From Pseudomonadales bacterium (lineage in GTDB: Bacteria; Pseudomonadota; Gammaproteobacteria; Pseudomonadales; Halieaceae): a stretch of DNA of 64,000 nt. Of this stretch, positions 40,519-49,461 are shown piece by piece (positions within the stretch are counted from its first letter, which is position 1; each line of letters begins with the position of its first letter). The DNA lies in NCBI GenBank assembly GCA_024234815.1, contig JACKNO010000001.1, positions 1,240,001-1,304,000 on the forward strand. The letters run 5' to 3'. The position numbers and the translations under genes were made by a program. The notes under the pieces are model-generated. The model was not told the DNA's origin, did no database searches, and saw only the letters and a list, made by a program, of their open reading frames with translations.

Positions 40519-40544
40519 GCCACAGCCGCAAAGTGAGTAACCGG

Positions 40545-40560
40545 GCCGGGGGCCCCCGGC
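40545..40560. terminator. G/C palindrome between convergent genes
   Basis: The perfect palindrome GCCGGGGGCCCCCGGC is followed by AGTTTT on the plus strand. It lies between the M20 peptidase stop and the convergent HD-GYP gene, so it could terminate the M20 transcript. Confidence 0.4.
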
Positions 40561-40580
40561 AGTTTTCCGCGCGGCGCGCC

Positions 40581-41813
40581 CTAGATTTCCGCCTGGGAGA
40601 GATCGATGTCGTAGGCGCCGGGTTCGAGGCTCCTGGCAATACCCAGCGGCGGCGCGTCGGGGTCGCCCTGCACTTCGCTGAGGTCGATCAGCCTGGGCTC
40701 CCGCAGGCGGTACTTGCGTTTGTCCAGCAGCATCAGAATCTTGGGCTTGAGACGCCGGGTACGGTATTCCGAAACAACCACACCGACCTCGCCTGAAGTC
40801 AGCTCCACGATAGTGCCTGCGGGGTAGATTCCCACCGCCTGGATGAACACTTCGACCAGTTCGGCCTGGAACTCGATATTACGGGACTGGTACAGCAGCT
40901 TTATCGCATCGGAAGGGGAGATGGCTTTCGCATGGCTGCGATTGCTCGTAACGGCATCATAGGTGTCTACGATAGCGGCAATGCGCGCCATTGGTGGAAT
41001 CCGGTCGCCGACCAGTCCCTGCGGATAGCCGGATCCATCGAAGCGCTCGTGATGGTGTGCAACGATATCCAGCACATCCTGGTTAATCATTCCGCTCTCG
41101 CGGGCGATATTGACGCCGTGGGCCACGTGCTCACGCATCCTGTCTGATTCTTCTTCGGTGAGTTGCCGTGGCGCTCGCAACAGGTCCGGGTCCACTCGCA
41201 GCTTGCCCACATCCATCAGCATGCAGCCAATCGCCAGGGAGCGTAAGTCGTGGCGGGGCAGCCCCAGCTGGCGGCCCAGCGCAACAGCCCAGATGCTGGC
41301 GCTGAGGGAGTGCTGGTAGGCGTACTGGTCGTGTTGCTTGAGTCGCGCCAACCAGATGCACGCGTCCGGATTGCGGCTCATGCTCTCCACCACCGGTTCA
41401 ACGGACTTCTTGAGCCGGATCACGTTGAGTGCGCCGCCGTCACTGACGTGCTCGAAAATAGCGTTGACGTCATCGACCAGGGAATCCAGCACCAGCCACG
41501 CCTGGGCGCTTTCTTCTTTCCATTCGCTGGTGGTCGGGTAGGGTTTGAGGGGCCGCCCGGGGAAAATATCCGCTATGGGAACAGCCGTACTGACGGCGCG
41601 AATCCGTTTCAGTAACGGGTGGTCCTTGTTGCGGCTCTTGGCGAAGTCGACGAAGACGTAGGAGCAGTAGTTGCGCAGGCGCTCAATTTCTTCCGCGCTG
41701 CCGACACAGAAGCCCTGCATGATAAAGGGTGTTTCCAGCCACGGCCTATCCAGCCCGCTGACAAACATGCCAACTTCCAGCTCGCTTGTATTAATTTTCA
41801 GGGTATGGAGCAT
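40581..41813 (-). CDS. second DUF3391 + HD-GYP protein, altered HD motif
   Basis: Paralogue of the protein at 17815-19044 with the same layout (410 residues, start MLHTLKINTSELEVGMFVSG). The segment around DACIWLARLKQHDQYAYQHS is nearly identical to its partner. The HD motif is MDVGK (Met200-Asp201), while HHERFDGSGYP is canonical. It is thus closer to the consensus than the first copy except for the missing histidine. It is a single gene with its own upstream region, not beside an EAL gene. The role is presumably cyclic-di-GMP turnover or sensing. Confidence 0.9.
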   Translation of the reverse strand: MLHTLKINTSELEVGMFVSGLDRPWLETPFIMQGFCVGSAEEIERLRNYCSYVFVDFAKSRNKDHPLLKRIRAVSTAVPIADIFPGRPLKPYPTTSEWKEESAQAWLVLDSLVDDVNAIFEHVSDGGALNVIRLKKSVEPVVESMSRNPDACIWLARLKQHDQYAYQHSLSASIWAVALGRQLGLPRHDLRSLAIGCMLMDVGKLRVDPDLLRAPRQLTEEESDRMREHVAHGVNIARESGMINQDVLDIVAHHHERFDGSGYPQGLVGDRIPPMARIAAIVDTYDAVTSNRSHAKAISPSDAIKLLYQSRNIEFQAELVEVFIQAVGIYPAGTIVELTSGEVGVVVSEYRTRRLKPKILMLLDKRKYRLREPRLIDLSEVQGDPDAPPLGIARSLEPGAYDIDLSQAEI

Positions 41814-41981
41814 GCCAGCCCATGGCCCCCTTCCGAAGTTTCTTGCCCCGTTTTAGCAAACATAGCGCAATTACGATCTGGAAGTTTGAAAATCTCTACT
41901 TTTTTCCCCGGCTTGCCCTGTGTGCGCGGCCGAATCGCCGATATCAGCCCTGGGACGGGTCCGGTCGCTGTTCCGGGGCGG

Positions 41982-42803
41982 CTAAAGCTCAAAACGCCTG
42001 CGCAGGAATTCGGCGATCCCGTCCTGGTCATGGTGGCCGATGACGGCAGTGGCCACCGCCTTGACCGAGTCCCTGGCATTGCTGGGGGCATAGCTTTCGT
42101 CCGCCAGGGCGAACATGCTGAGGTCGTTGTCGCTGTCACCGAAGCAGATAACCCGGCTGACCCCGAGATCCTTCTTGATCTCGGCGATAGCCCCGCCTTT
42201 ACTGGCGTCACTGTGGTGAATGTCGATCCACAGCAGTTGCTCAGCTTCCACGGCAATGCCGGAATACGCCACCAGATGCGGTTCGGCCTGCACCAGCTGT
42301 TCCACGTTCTCTATTGCGCGGCGCGGACCCAGGGCGCTGATGTTGGTGATATCGGCGGCAAACGGCAGCTGCGCCACCGGGCTGACGTGGAGCCCGTCCA
42401 TGCCGGTAAAATGCTTGACCAGCCGTTGTTCTGCCGGGGTTTGCAGCGGGGGATGGTACACCCCGTGGCGATTCGGCGGCTCTACTGTGAAAATGAACGG
42501 CGATATCCCCTGGCTTGCAAATCCTTCGACAATACTGCGGATCTCACCCATCTCCAGCAGGTTGCTGTGGCTGTAATGCCCCGTATCCGGCCGCCAGATC
42601 ATAACGCCGTTTTTGTAGATGTGGGGGAGAATGAAGTCGCTGCCCTCCAGCAGGGCGCGTGCCGCGTGCAGGGTTCTGCCAGTGGCTACGGTATAGGCGA
42701 TCCCGCGCCGGCTCAGCTGCCGCAGGGTGTCGCGGGTGCCGGCTGAGAGCTCGGAATGGCGGTTGAGAAGCGTGCCGTCGAGGTCGAAAACAATCAGGTC
42801 CAT
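41982..42803 (-). CDS. Cof-type HAD hydrolase
   Basis: Mg2+-dependent sugar-phosphate or nucleotide phosphatase of the HAD superfamily, 273 residues. Motif I is DLDGTLLN (7-14), with motif III lysine before the GDSDNDLSMF motif IV (near 225). A C2B cap lies between motifs II and III, placing it in the Cof/YidA/YbiV group. The substrate cannot be told from sequence. Confidence 0.92.
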   Translation of the reverse strand: MDLIVFDLDGTLLNRHSELSAGTRDTLRQLSRRGIAYTVATGRTLHAARALLEGSDFILPHIYKNGVMIWRPDTGHYSHSNLLEMGEIRSIVEGFASQGISPFIFTVEPPNRHGVYHPPLQTPAEQRLVKHFTGMDGLHVSPVAQLPFAADITNISALGPRRAIENVEQLVQAEPHLVAYSGIAVEAEQLLWIDIHHSDASKGGAIAEIKKDLGVSRVICFGDSDNDLSMFALADESYAPSNARDSVKAVATAVIGHHDQDGIAEFLRRRFEL

Positions 42804-42998
42804 GTGTTGCCGCAGTCAGCGCGGATTGAAATTGCCGGTGTGGCAATGTGGCCGCTGTTGGATGAGGCTTTCATTATACCGGTTTTGGTGAACCGGGCCC
42901 CTGTTTGTGGCTTTCACCGGTGAGGTCCTCTATCTTTATTGACAATTTCAGACACCTCGCGCACCGTGCGCCACTCGAGTTGCAGGGAACAAAACCAG

Positions 42999-44834
42999 AT
43001 GAACGACACGCTGCTTTATGTGATTGCCATAGTCATTGTGCTGGGTATAGCCGCCCAATGGGTGTCCTGGCGCCTGAAACTGCCTTCGATCCTGGCCCTG
43101 CTTGTGATAGGTATTGTCGCCGGTCCGGTGACCGGCCTGCTGCGCCCGGATGAAATGTTCGGTGATTTGCTGTTCCCCATGGTTTCCCTGGGCGTTGCGC
43201 TGGTGCTGTTCGAGGGCGGCCTGACCCTGCGACTGAAGGACCTTCGGGGCCACGGCGCGGCGGTCAGTAACCTGGTCAGCTGGGGCGCTTTGCTGAGTTG
43301 GGGCCTGATAGCGGCGGGCAGTTGGCTGGTGACGGATTTCTCGGTGGAATTGGCGCTGTTGTTTGCCGCGCTCGTGGTGGTGACCGGCCCGACTGTGATC
43401 AATCCGCTGTTGCGCACCATGCGCGCGACCCCGGAGGTGAGCCAGCTGCTGCGCTGGGAGGGGATTCTGATCGACCCGGTGGGGGCGCTGCTGGCGGTTC
43501 TTGTTTTCCAGTTTATCGTCGCCGGTACGGAATCCTATATGTTGTTCGCCCAGAGTATCGGTGTTGGCGCGCTGGCTGGTGCGGTGGCGGCTGTTACCCT
43601 CGGATATCTCATCAGGCGCCACTGGATTCCGGAGTACCTTCTCAACGTGGTGGCCCTGGCCTGGGTAGTGATGACCTTTGCCGGCAGCAATTTTCTCGCT
43701 CATGAATCCGGGCTGCTGGCAGTCACTATCATGGGCGTATGGCTGGGCAATATGCGTGGCATTGATATGTCCGAAGTGCTCAGCTTCAAGGAGAGCCTGT
43801 CCATCCTGATCATCTCCATGTTATTCATTGTGCTGGGGGCCCGAATTTATCCCGCGGATATCGTCGCCACCGGCTGGAGCGGGCTCGGGGTGCTACTGGT
43901 GATTGTGCTGGCGCGCCCGGTGGTGGTGTGGGCCTGCACTATAGGCGGCAGCTACAGCTGGCGCGAGCGCGCCCTGGTCTCGTGGGTGGCCCCCAGGGGT
44001 ATTGTGGCGGCGGCGGTTTCCTCCCTGTTCGCGCTGCGCTTGCAGGATGCGGGTTATATCGGGTCTGGTCTGCTGGTCTCCTACACATTCCTCGTCATTA
44101 TCGTCACGGTGGTGGTGCAGAGTTTTACCGCCAGGCCGCTTGCCCGTGCGCTGGGACTGGTCGAGGAGGAGCCCCGCGGCATTCTTATCGTCGGCGCGAA
44201 CCAGGTGGCCCGGATGATTGGCAAGGCCCTGCAGCAGCAGGGATTCCGGATCAAGCTTACAGATACCACCTGGTCGGAAATCCAGGCGGCGCGCATGGAC
44301 GGGCTGGACACCTACTACGGGGACCCGGTATCGGCTCATGCCGACAGGCAACTGGAGCTGGATGCCATAGGACGCCTGTTCGCCATGTCCCGCCGCCCCG
44401 AACTGAACACCCTGGCTGTGATCAAGTACCGCCGTGAATTTGGTCGCAATCGCGTCTTTACCCTGCGCAATTCCCAGGAAAAGGATGCGTCGGAGAAACG
44501 GCGCGTGGCCGAGCACTACCGGGCACCGCGCCTGTTCGGAGAGAGCGTTACCCTGCAGAAATTGGCCAGCCTTATCGCCCAGGGCGCGGAGGTCAAGGCC
44601 ACCCTGCTTACCGAGTCTTTCGACCGGGCGGCCTACGAGAAAGCCAGGGGTAAAAGCCACATCCCGCTGTTCGCCCTGGACAAGAATCATAATCTGCGCG
44701 CATTTACCGATGACTACCAGCCAGAGGTGAAAGCGGGCTGGACCCTGCTGTCCCTGGTCTCGCCGGCGGCGCCGGTGGCGGCCGATATCGCGGCGCCCGA
44801 AGCCGAGGCGCTGGAAGCCAAAACCGGGAACTAG
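42999..44834 (+). CDS. CPA1-type Na+/H+ antiporter with NAD-binding domain
   Basis: Inner-membrane cation/proton antiporter of 611 residues. I chose the ATG at 42999; an earlier in-frame start adds a non-family leader. About 12-13 helices cover residues 1-390, with transport motifs VVVTGPTVINPLL and EGILIDPVGALL, where the Asp is the likely exchange site. Residues from about 408 form a TrkA-N-like nucleotide domain (GILIVGANQVARMIGKAL), which suggests control by NAD(H). Its ion may be Na+ or K+. Confidence 0.92.
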   Translation: MNDTLLYVIAIVIVLGIAAQWVSWRLKLPSILALLVIGIVAGPVTGLLRPDEMFGDLLFPMVSLGVALVLFEGGLTLRLKDLRGHGAAVSNLVSWGALLSWGLIAAGSWLVTDFSVELALLFAALVVVTGPTVINPLLRTMRATPEVSQLLRWEGILIDPVGALLAVLVFQFIVAGTESYMLFAQSIGVGALAGAVAAVTLGYLIRRHWIPEYLLNVVALAWVVMTFAGSNFLAHESGLLAVTIMGVWLGNMRGIDMSEVLSFKESLSILIISMLFIVLGARIYPADIVATGWSGLGVLLVIVLARPVVVWACTIGGSYSWRERALVSWVAPRGIVAAAVSSLFALRLQDAGYIGSGLLVSYTFLVIIVTVVVQSFTARPLARALGLVEEEPRGILIVGANQVARMIGKALQQQGFRIKLTDTTWSEIQAARMDGLDTYYGDPVSAHADRQLELDAIGRLFAMSRRPELNTLAVIKYRREFGRNRVFTLRNSQEKDASEKRRVAEHYRAPRLFGESVTLQKLASLIAQGAEVKATLLTESFDRAAYEKARGKSHIPLFALDKNHNLRAFTDDYQPEVKAGWTLLSLVSPAAPVAADIAAPEAEALEAKTGN

Positions 44835-44962
44835 CGGTCTGCTGTCGAGCGTCCGGGTAGCGCGAAACCGGCAGCGTGACACAAGCTTGGCAGCTGCGTT
44901 TGGCGCTCATCAATGTTAGTCTTCAACACCTTGCGGTGTTCACCGTGCACGGGGAGAGATTA

Positions 44963-45220
44963 ATGCGCGTTGCCTGGGCTTTTGCCCTTCTGGTTTTGTC
45001 AGCTTGTAGTACCTCCGCCACCAGGCCGGTACCTGCTCCCGGGGTCTCCGGGAATCCGCTGGTGCCCTGTACAGAGCCACGCCCGCAGCTGTGCACGATG
45101 CAGTATGCGCCCGCCTGTGCAAGTCTGGCCGACGGGGGTTTCAGAACCTACGCTTCCGCCTGCAATGCCTGCGCCGACCAGGCCGTGGCGGGCTACCACG
45201 ATGGGCCGTGCAGCGAATGA
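44963..45220 (+). CDS. Kazal-domain lipoprotein
   Basis: Small lipoprotein of 85 residues from an ATG preceded by GGGGAGAGA. The signal ends in the lipobox LSAC. The mature part has six cysteines in the Kazal serine-protease-inhibitor spacing, including CTMQYAPAC and YASACNAC, ending in GYHDGPC. Its stop overlaps the next start (ATGA). It would sit on the periplasmic or outer-membrane face and could inhibit external or self proteases. Inhibitory function is inferred from the fold only. Confidence 0.82.
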   Translation: MRVAWAFALLVLSACSTSATRPVPAPGVSGNPLVPCTEPRPQLCTMQYAPACASLADGGFRTYASACNACADQAVAGYHDGPCSE

Positions 45221-46527
45221 GTCTCACCAACCGAATTTTGATTGCCATGGTGGCGGGTATCCTGCTCGGTTCCGCCATGTACCTCGCGATACACAGCAGC
45301 GCCTTGCCGGAGGGGCTGCGCGGGCTGCTTGAGAATAGTGTCGGCCCAAAAGGCCTGTTTGATTCTCTCGGCAACATGTTCGTCGCATCGCTCAAGATGC
45401 TGGTCGTGCCGCTGGTGCTGGTATCCCTGATCTGCGGTTCCAGTTCGCTGGGTGACAGCGCCCGCATGGGGCCGATCGCCGTCAAGACGCTCACTCTGTA
45501 TCTTGGCACCACCGCGCTTGCGATCTCGATTGCGCTGCTGTGCGCACTCATCATCGGCCCCGGCGAGGGGACCGAACTTGAGACCGCGCAAGTGTTCGTG
45601 GCCACCGCACCTCCCCCGCTGGGCGACGTGCTGGTCGACATGATTCCGTCCAACCCGGTGCAGGCCATGGCCGAGGGCAAGATGCTGCAGATCATCGTAT
45701 TCGCCCTGCTGGTGGGTTACGCGATTTCCCACACGGGTGAATCGGGCCGCCGTATCGCGGGCTTTTTCAGGGATCTGGAAGCCATAGTGATGAAGATGGT
45801 TGAAATCCTGATGCTGGTGGCGCCGTACGGCGTGTTTGCGCTGCTGGTCGAGATGTTCGCCACCGAGGGCATTGGGTCCATCACCAAACTCGCGGCCTAT
45901 TTCTTTACTGTCCTGACCGTGTTGATTTTCCAGGGGCTGGTGGTTTACGGCGCGCTTTTGAAATCCCTGAGCGGGCTTTCTCCCAGGCAGCTGTTCACTA
46001 AAATGCGACCTGTCTGGGCCTTCGCTTTCAGTACTGCGTCCTCCGGCGCTACCTTGCCGGTCACGCTGAGCACGGTAGAGCGCAGAATGGGGGTGCACAA
46101 CTCGGTGGCGGGTTTCACGATCCCCCTGGGCGCCACTATCAACATGGATGGCACCGCCATCATGCAGGGCGTGGCCACGGTGTTTATCGCCCAGGCATAC
46201 GGGATAGACCTCAGTGCCACAGCCCTGCTGACAGTCATCCTGACCGCTACCCTGGCGTCCATCGGCACCGCAGCGGTGCCCGGGGTGGGCCTGATAACGC
46301 TCACCCTGGTGCTGGAGCAGGCGGGTTTGCCGGTGGAGGGTATTGGCCTGATCCTCGGGGTGGACCGCCTGCTGGACATGGTGCGCACCGCCGTCAATGT
46401 CACCGGTGACGCTGTTGTCACAGCTATCGTCGCGAAAAGCGAGGGACAGCTGGATGAGGCTGTCTTCAACCAGAGGGGCAAGCGGCGCGGAGCGGAGGCG
46501 ACGGATGACGATGCCCCGACATTCTGA
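45217..46527 (+). CDS. dicarboxylate/amino-acid:cation symporter
   Basis: DAACS-family transporter (GltP/DctA type) of 436 residues for glutamate, aspartate or C4-dicarboxylates. Key parts are the hairpin HP1 motif SSGATLPVT, the TM7 motif TINMDGTAIMQG and the substrate-binding TM8 region (GVDRLLDMVRTAVNVTGD). The start overlaps the Kazal lipoprotein stop by four bases, so translation is coupled. Confidence 0.95.
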   Translation: MSLTNRILIAMVAGILLGSAMYLAIHSSALPEGLRGLLENSVGPKGLFDSLGNMFVASLKMLVVPLVLVSLICGSSSLGDSARMGPIAVKTLTLYLGTTALAISIALLCALIIGPGEGTELETAQVFVATAPPPLGDVLVDMIPSNPVQAMAEGKMLQIIVFALLVGYAISHTGESGRRIAGFFRDLEAIVMKMVEILMLVAPYGVFALLVEMFATEGIGSITKLAAYFFTVLTVLIFQGLVVYGALLKSLSGLSPRQLFTKMRPVWAFAFSTASSGATLPVTLSTVERRMGVHNSVAGFTIPLGATINMDGTAIMQGVATVFIAQAYGIDLSATALLTVILTATLASIGTAAVPGVGLITLTLVLEQAGLPVEGIGLILGVDRLLDMVRTAVNVTGDAVVTAIVAKSEGQLDEAVFNQRGKRRGAEATDDDAPTF

Positions 46528-46669
46528 ACCGGGGAGTGAGCGCAGTCGAGCGGGAAAATTACCGGCTTCACCGCCGGTCAGCTGGTGCTGCCTGTAACAG
46601 GGCGATGCCGGCGCCGTCCCGTCGACGATGCCTCCCCCGATAAACTTTACAACAGGATCCGATGTAGAA

Positions 46670-47320
46670 ATGTCCATTCAATGCACTATCGTGCCGGTAA
46701 CACCCTATCAGCAAAACTGCTCTGTTATTAAATGTGAAGCCACCGGCAAGGCCGCCATTGTCGATCCCGGCGGGGACGTGGAGCGTATTCTCGCGGCGGT
46801 GGCGAAAATGGAAGCGGTGGTGGAGAAAATCATTCTGACCCATGCCCACCTGGATCACTGCGCGGCGTCTGACGTGTTGCGCAAGCAGCTCGAAGTACCC
46901 ATCGAGGGGCCCCACCGGGAGGACCAGTTCTGGCTGGAGCAGTTGCCCGAAGTATGCCGGATGTCCGGTTTTCCCCACGCCGACGCCTTCCTGCCCGACC
47001 GCTGGCTGGAGCAGGGCGATACCGTGACGGTGGGCGAACAGCTGCTGCAGGTGTTCCACTGCCCCGGCCATACTCCCGGTCATGTGGTGTTCCTGTACGC
47101 GCCGCAGAAGGTGGCCTGGGTGGGGGATGTGCTGTTCCAGGGTTCTATCGGGCGTACCGACTTTCCTCGCGGCAACCATGAGCAACTGCTGTCCAGTATT
47201 CGCGACAGGTTATTTCCGCTGGGCGACGACATTACCTTCGTTCCAGGCCATGGCCCCACTTCCACTTTCGGCCATGAGCGCCGCAGCAACCCCTTTGTCG
47301 CGGACAGCCGCTATGGCTGA
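46670..47320 (+). CDS. MBL-fold hydrolase (YcbL/glyoxalase II-like)
   Basis: Metallo-beta-lactamase-fold hydrolase of 216 residues. The dinuclear metal motif is THAHLDHC, followed by HCPGHTPGHVVF, a bridging aspartate in VGDVLFQGSIGRTD, and PGHGPTST near the C-terminus. The family includes type II glyoxalase-like thioesterases. The ATG at 46670 has AGGAT upstream. It overlaps the DUF2288 gene by eight bases. Confidence 0.93.
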   Translation: MSIQCTIVPVTPYQQNCSVIKCEATGKAAIVDPGGDVERILAAVAKMEAVVEKIILTHAHLDHCAASDVLRKQLEVPIEGPHREDQFWLEQLPEVCRMSGFPHADAFLPDRWLEQGDTVTVGEQLLQVFHCPGHTPGHVVFLYAPQKVAWVGDVLFQGSIGRTDFPRGNHEQLLSSIRDRLFPLGDDITFVPGHGPTSTFGHERRSNPFVADSRYG

Positions 47321-47630
47321 CAGTGATCGCGAGGCCCTGCTGCGCGCCGAATACCTGAGCCAGACGGCCCGTATCCGCTGGCATGATCTGCAGACCTGGT
47401 ACGCGCGCGGCAGCGTGGTCGCGGTGGCCGGTGACCTCAACCTGGTGGAGGTGGCGGTACAACTGGGGCTGGACAACAGGCCCCAGTTTGAACAGTGGAT
47501 CAGTAGCGGCGATGTCGTGCCGGTGACAGATGCACAGGCACTGGCGTGGTATGAAGCCAACCCGGAACTTTGGGCAGTGGTGGCGCCGCCATGGGTATTG
47601 GTGCAACAGCGCGCGGACGCCTCCGGGTGA
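47313..47630 (+). CDS. DUF2288 protein
   Basis: Small cytoplasmic protein of 105 residues. It has the DUF2288 pattern: RAEYLSQTARIRWHDLQ, VVAVAGDLNLVEVA, then LAWYEANPELWAVVAPPWVL at the C-terminus. The function is unknown. The start is inside the end of the MBL gene, which suggests a coupled pair; such pairing may be specific to this lineage. Confidence 0.85.
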   Translation: MADSDREALLRAEYLSQTARIRWHDLQTWYARGSVVAVAGDLNLVEVAVQLGLDNRPQFEQWISSGDVVPVTDAQALAWYEANPELWAVVAPPWVLVQQRADASG

Positions 47631-47657
47631 TCAGGTACGCCCGCCTCTTCGCGGCGA

Positions 47658-49397
47658 CTATTTCGCGATAGGGTAGGGGCGGCCTTCAAAAACGGTCCCC
47701 CACACCCGGATCTTGTTGAGCTCCGCTATGCCGACCTCGAAGGGGTCAGCCTCCAGCACAGTGAAATCCGCGCGTTTACCGGCCCGAATTGAGCCTATCT
47801 CGTTTTCCCAGCCGACGATCCAAGCGGCGTCGATCGTAATCGCCCGCAGTGCCGCCGTCAGCGAAACGCGCTCCCGGGCGGCACTGGTGGTGCCGTTGAT
47901 GGTCGACCGGTTGGTGGCGTTCCAGGCCAGGGTTAGCGGCGCCAGGGGTGCCATGGGGCTATCGGAGTGCAGGGCGAATGGCACCCCCAGACGCTCCAGT
48001 GAGCCCAGGCGTACCATCTGGCTGCCCCGATCCTCGCCCAGCCAGAGTGCGCTGTACATGTCGGAGAGCAGGTAATGGTAATAGGGGTTGGCCGAGACCA
48101 CGGCGCCCAGGGCCTTGAGCTGCCTGCTCTGGTCCTGCGTGCTGTAGGCGAAATGTTCCAGGGTGGTGCGGTGGTCCACCCGCGGATGCTCCGCCTGCAG
48201 GGTTCGCAGCAGGTCGATAAAGGCCGCGGCGCTGCGGTCGCCGTTGGTGTGCGCGTGCAGCTGGTATCCCGCCTGCCAGAAGGTTCTGGCCCATTCGGTG
48301 GTGACCGGCAGCGGCGCCATCCACAGACCCTCGTGGCCATCAAGGTAGCCCGGCGGTCCCATTTGCGCCAGGCCGCTGAATATGGCCCCGTCCAGCATGA
48401 GTTTGAAGTGCTTCTCTACCATCACCCGGTGGGAGTTACCCGCCCGCCACTCGTCTATTTCCACCATGGCCTGGTCGGGGGTTTTACCGCGGGCGAGAAA
48501 ATCGGTGATGATGGGCGTCAGGATAATGCGTAGCGGCGCCTGGCTTTCCTCGGTCACCTGGCGGATCAGGCCGATCTCCCGGGCGGGATTACCGAACACG
48601 CCCGTGCCCATGTCCAACACCGTGGTTACGCCACCCAGATGCGCCATTTCCAGGAAATTCGCCATGCCCTTGCCGAAACGGGCTGGCTCGAACAAAAAGG
48701 AAAGTTTGGGGATGACTGCTTTCAGGCCATTTTCCCAGAAGTGACCCATGGCCCAGTCACTCTCGTGATTATCGCGGGTATCGGCCTCCGTGATACCGAG
48801 CAAGGCCAGGGCCGCGTCGTTGCCGATCAATTCATGGAACGAGCGGTGCCAGAGCATGACCGGGGTGTCCGGAAACCACCCATTCAGCTGCGGTCGGTAC
48901 ACATCCCCGTGCCACAGCGGGTGGTAGCCCCAGGCGATGAATGGAACGCCGGTTTCCCTGTGTGCCGCCACCAACGCTTTCAGTGCCGCTGCGAAGGCCT
49001 GTGGGGTCGTTGCCCCCGGAAACTCCCCGGTAGGCAGGCTCCAGTCATCTGGCGCCAGGAAGGGAAACTGGGTCAGAACTGCCGGCAGTGAGGGGTGAAC
49101 ATGGGGATCGATAAACCCCGGCATCAGGACTTTATTTTCCAGGCTGCGATCGACGGTGAACTCTCTGTCCGCCAGCCAGGGCTTGAGTGATTCAAGGGAG
49201 CCGACACTGATGATATGGCCGTCCGCGACGGCGACAGCTGTGGCCTCGGGCAGGGCCGGCTCCATGGTGATAATTTTCCTGGCGACGTAGACCACCATTT
49301 CCGCGGCGGCGGCGGGTGTGAAGCTCAGGAGCGCCAGCCCGGTACAGAGCATGCTGGTGAACAGGGCTGCCGGGACGGAGAAGCGGTTCTTGTGCAT
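47658..49397 (-). CDS. exported YtcJ-like amidohydrolase
   Basis: Metal-dependent hydrolase of 579 residues with a signal peptide (core about 12-28, cleavage near AAAAE). The metal-site motif is MPGFIDPHVHPSLP (about 94-107), with later histidines in LHAHTNGDRSA and HRTTLEHFAY and the final aspartate in ALHSDSPMAPL. YtcJ-type enzymes cleave amides or formamides. It lies 64 bases downstream of the M48 gene on the same strand. It could belong to the long operon above, but it has no obvious link with it. Confidence 0.88.
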   Translation of the reverse strand: MHKNRFSVPAALFTSMLCTGLALLSFTPAAAAEMVVYVARKIITMEPALPEATAVAVADGHIISVGSLESLKPWLADREFTVDRSLENKVLMPGFIDPHVHPSLPAVLTQFPFLAPDDWSLPTGEFPGATTPQAFAAALKALVAAHRETGVPFIAWGYHPLWHGDVYRPQLNGWFPDTPVMLWHRSFHELIGNDAALALLGITEADTRDNHESDWAMGHFWENGLKAVIPKLSFLFEPARFGKGMANFLEMAHLGGVTTVLDMGTGVFGNPAREIGLIRQVTEESQAPLRIILTPIITDFLARGKTPDQAMVEIDEWRAGNSHRVMVEKHFKLMLDGAIFSGLAQMGPPGYLDGHEGLWMAPLPVTTEWARTFWQAGYQLHAHTNGDRSAAAFIDLLRTLQAEHPRVDHRTTLEHFAYSTQDQSRQLKALGAVVSANPYYHYLLSDMYSALWLGEDRGSQMVRLGSLERLGVPFALHSDSPMAPLAPLTLAWNATNRSTINGTTSAARERVSLTAALRAITIDAAWIVGWENEIGSIRAGKRADFTVLEADPFEVGIAELNKIRVWGTVFEGRPYPIAK

Positions 49398-49461
49398 GGC
49401 GACTTTTCCTCTGGGGCTCTGCCGCTGCTGCCGGTCGCTGGCAGTCCCGGTGGTGTTTGGC

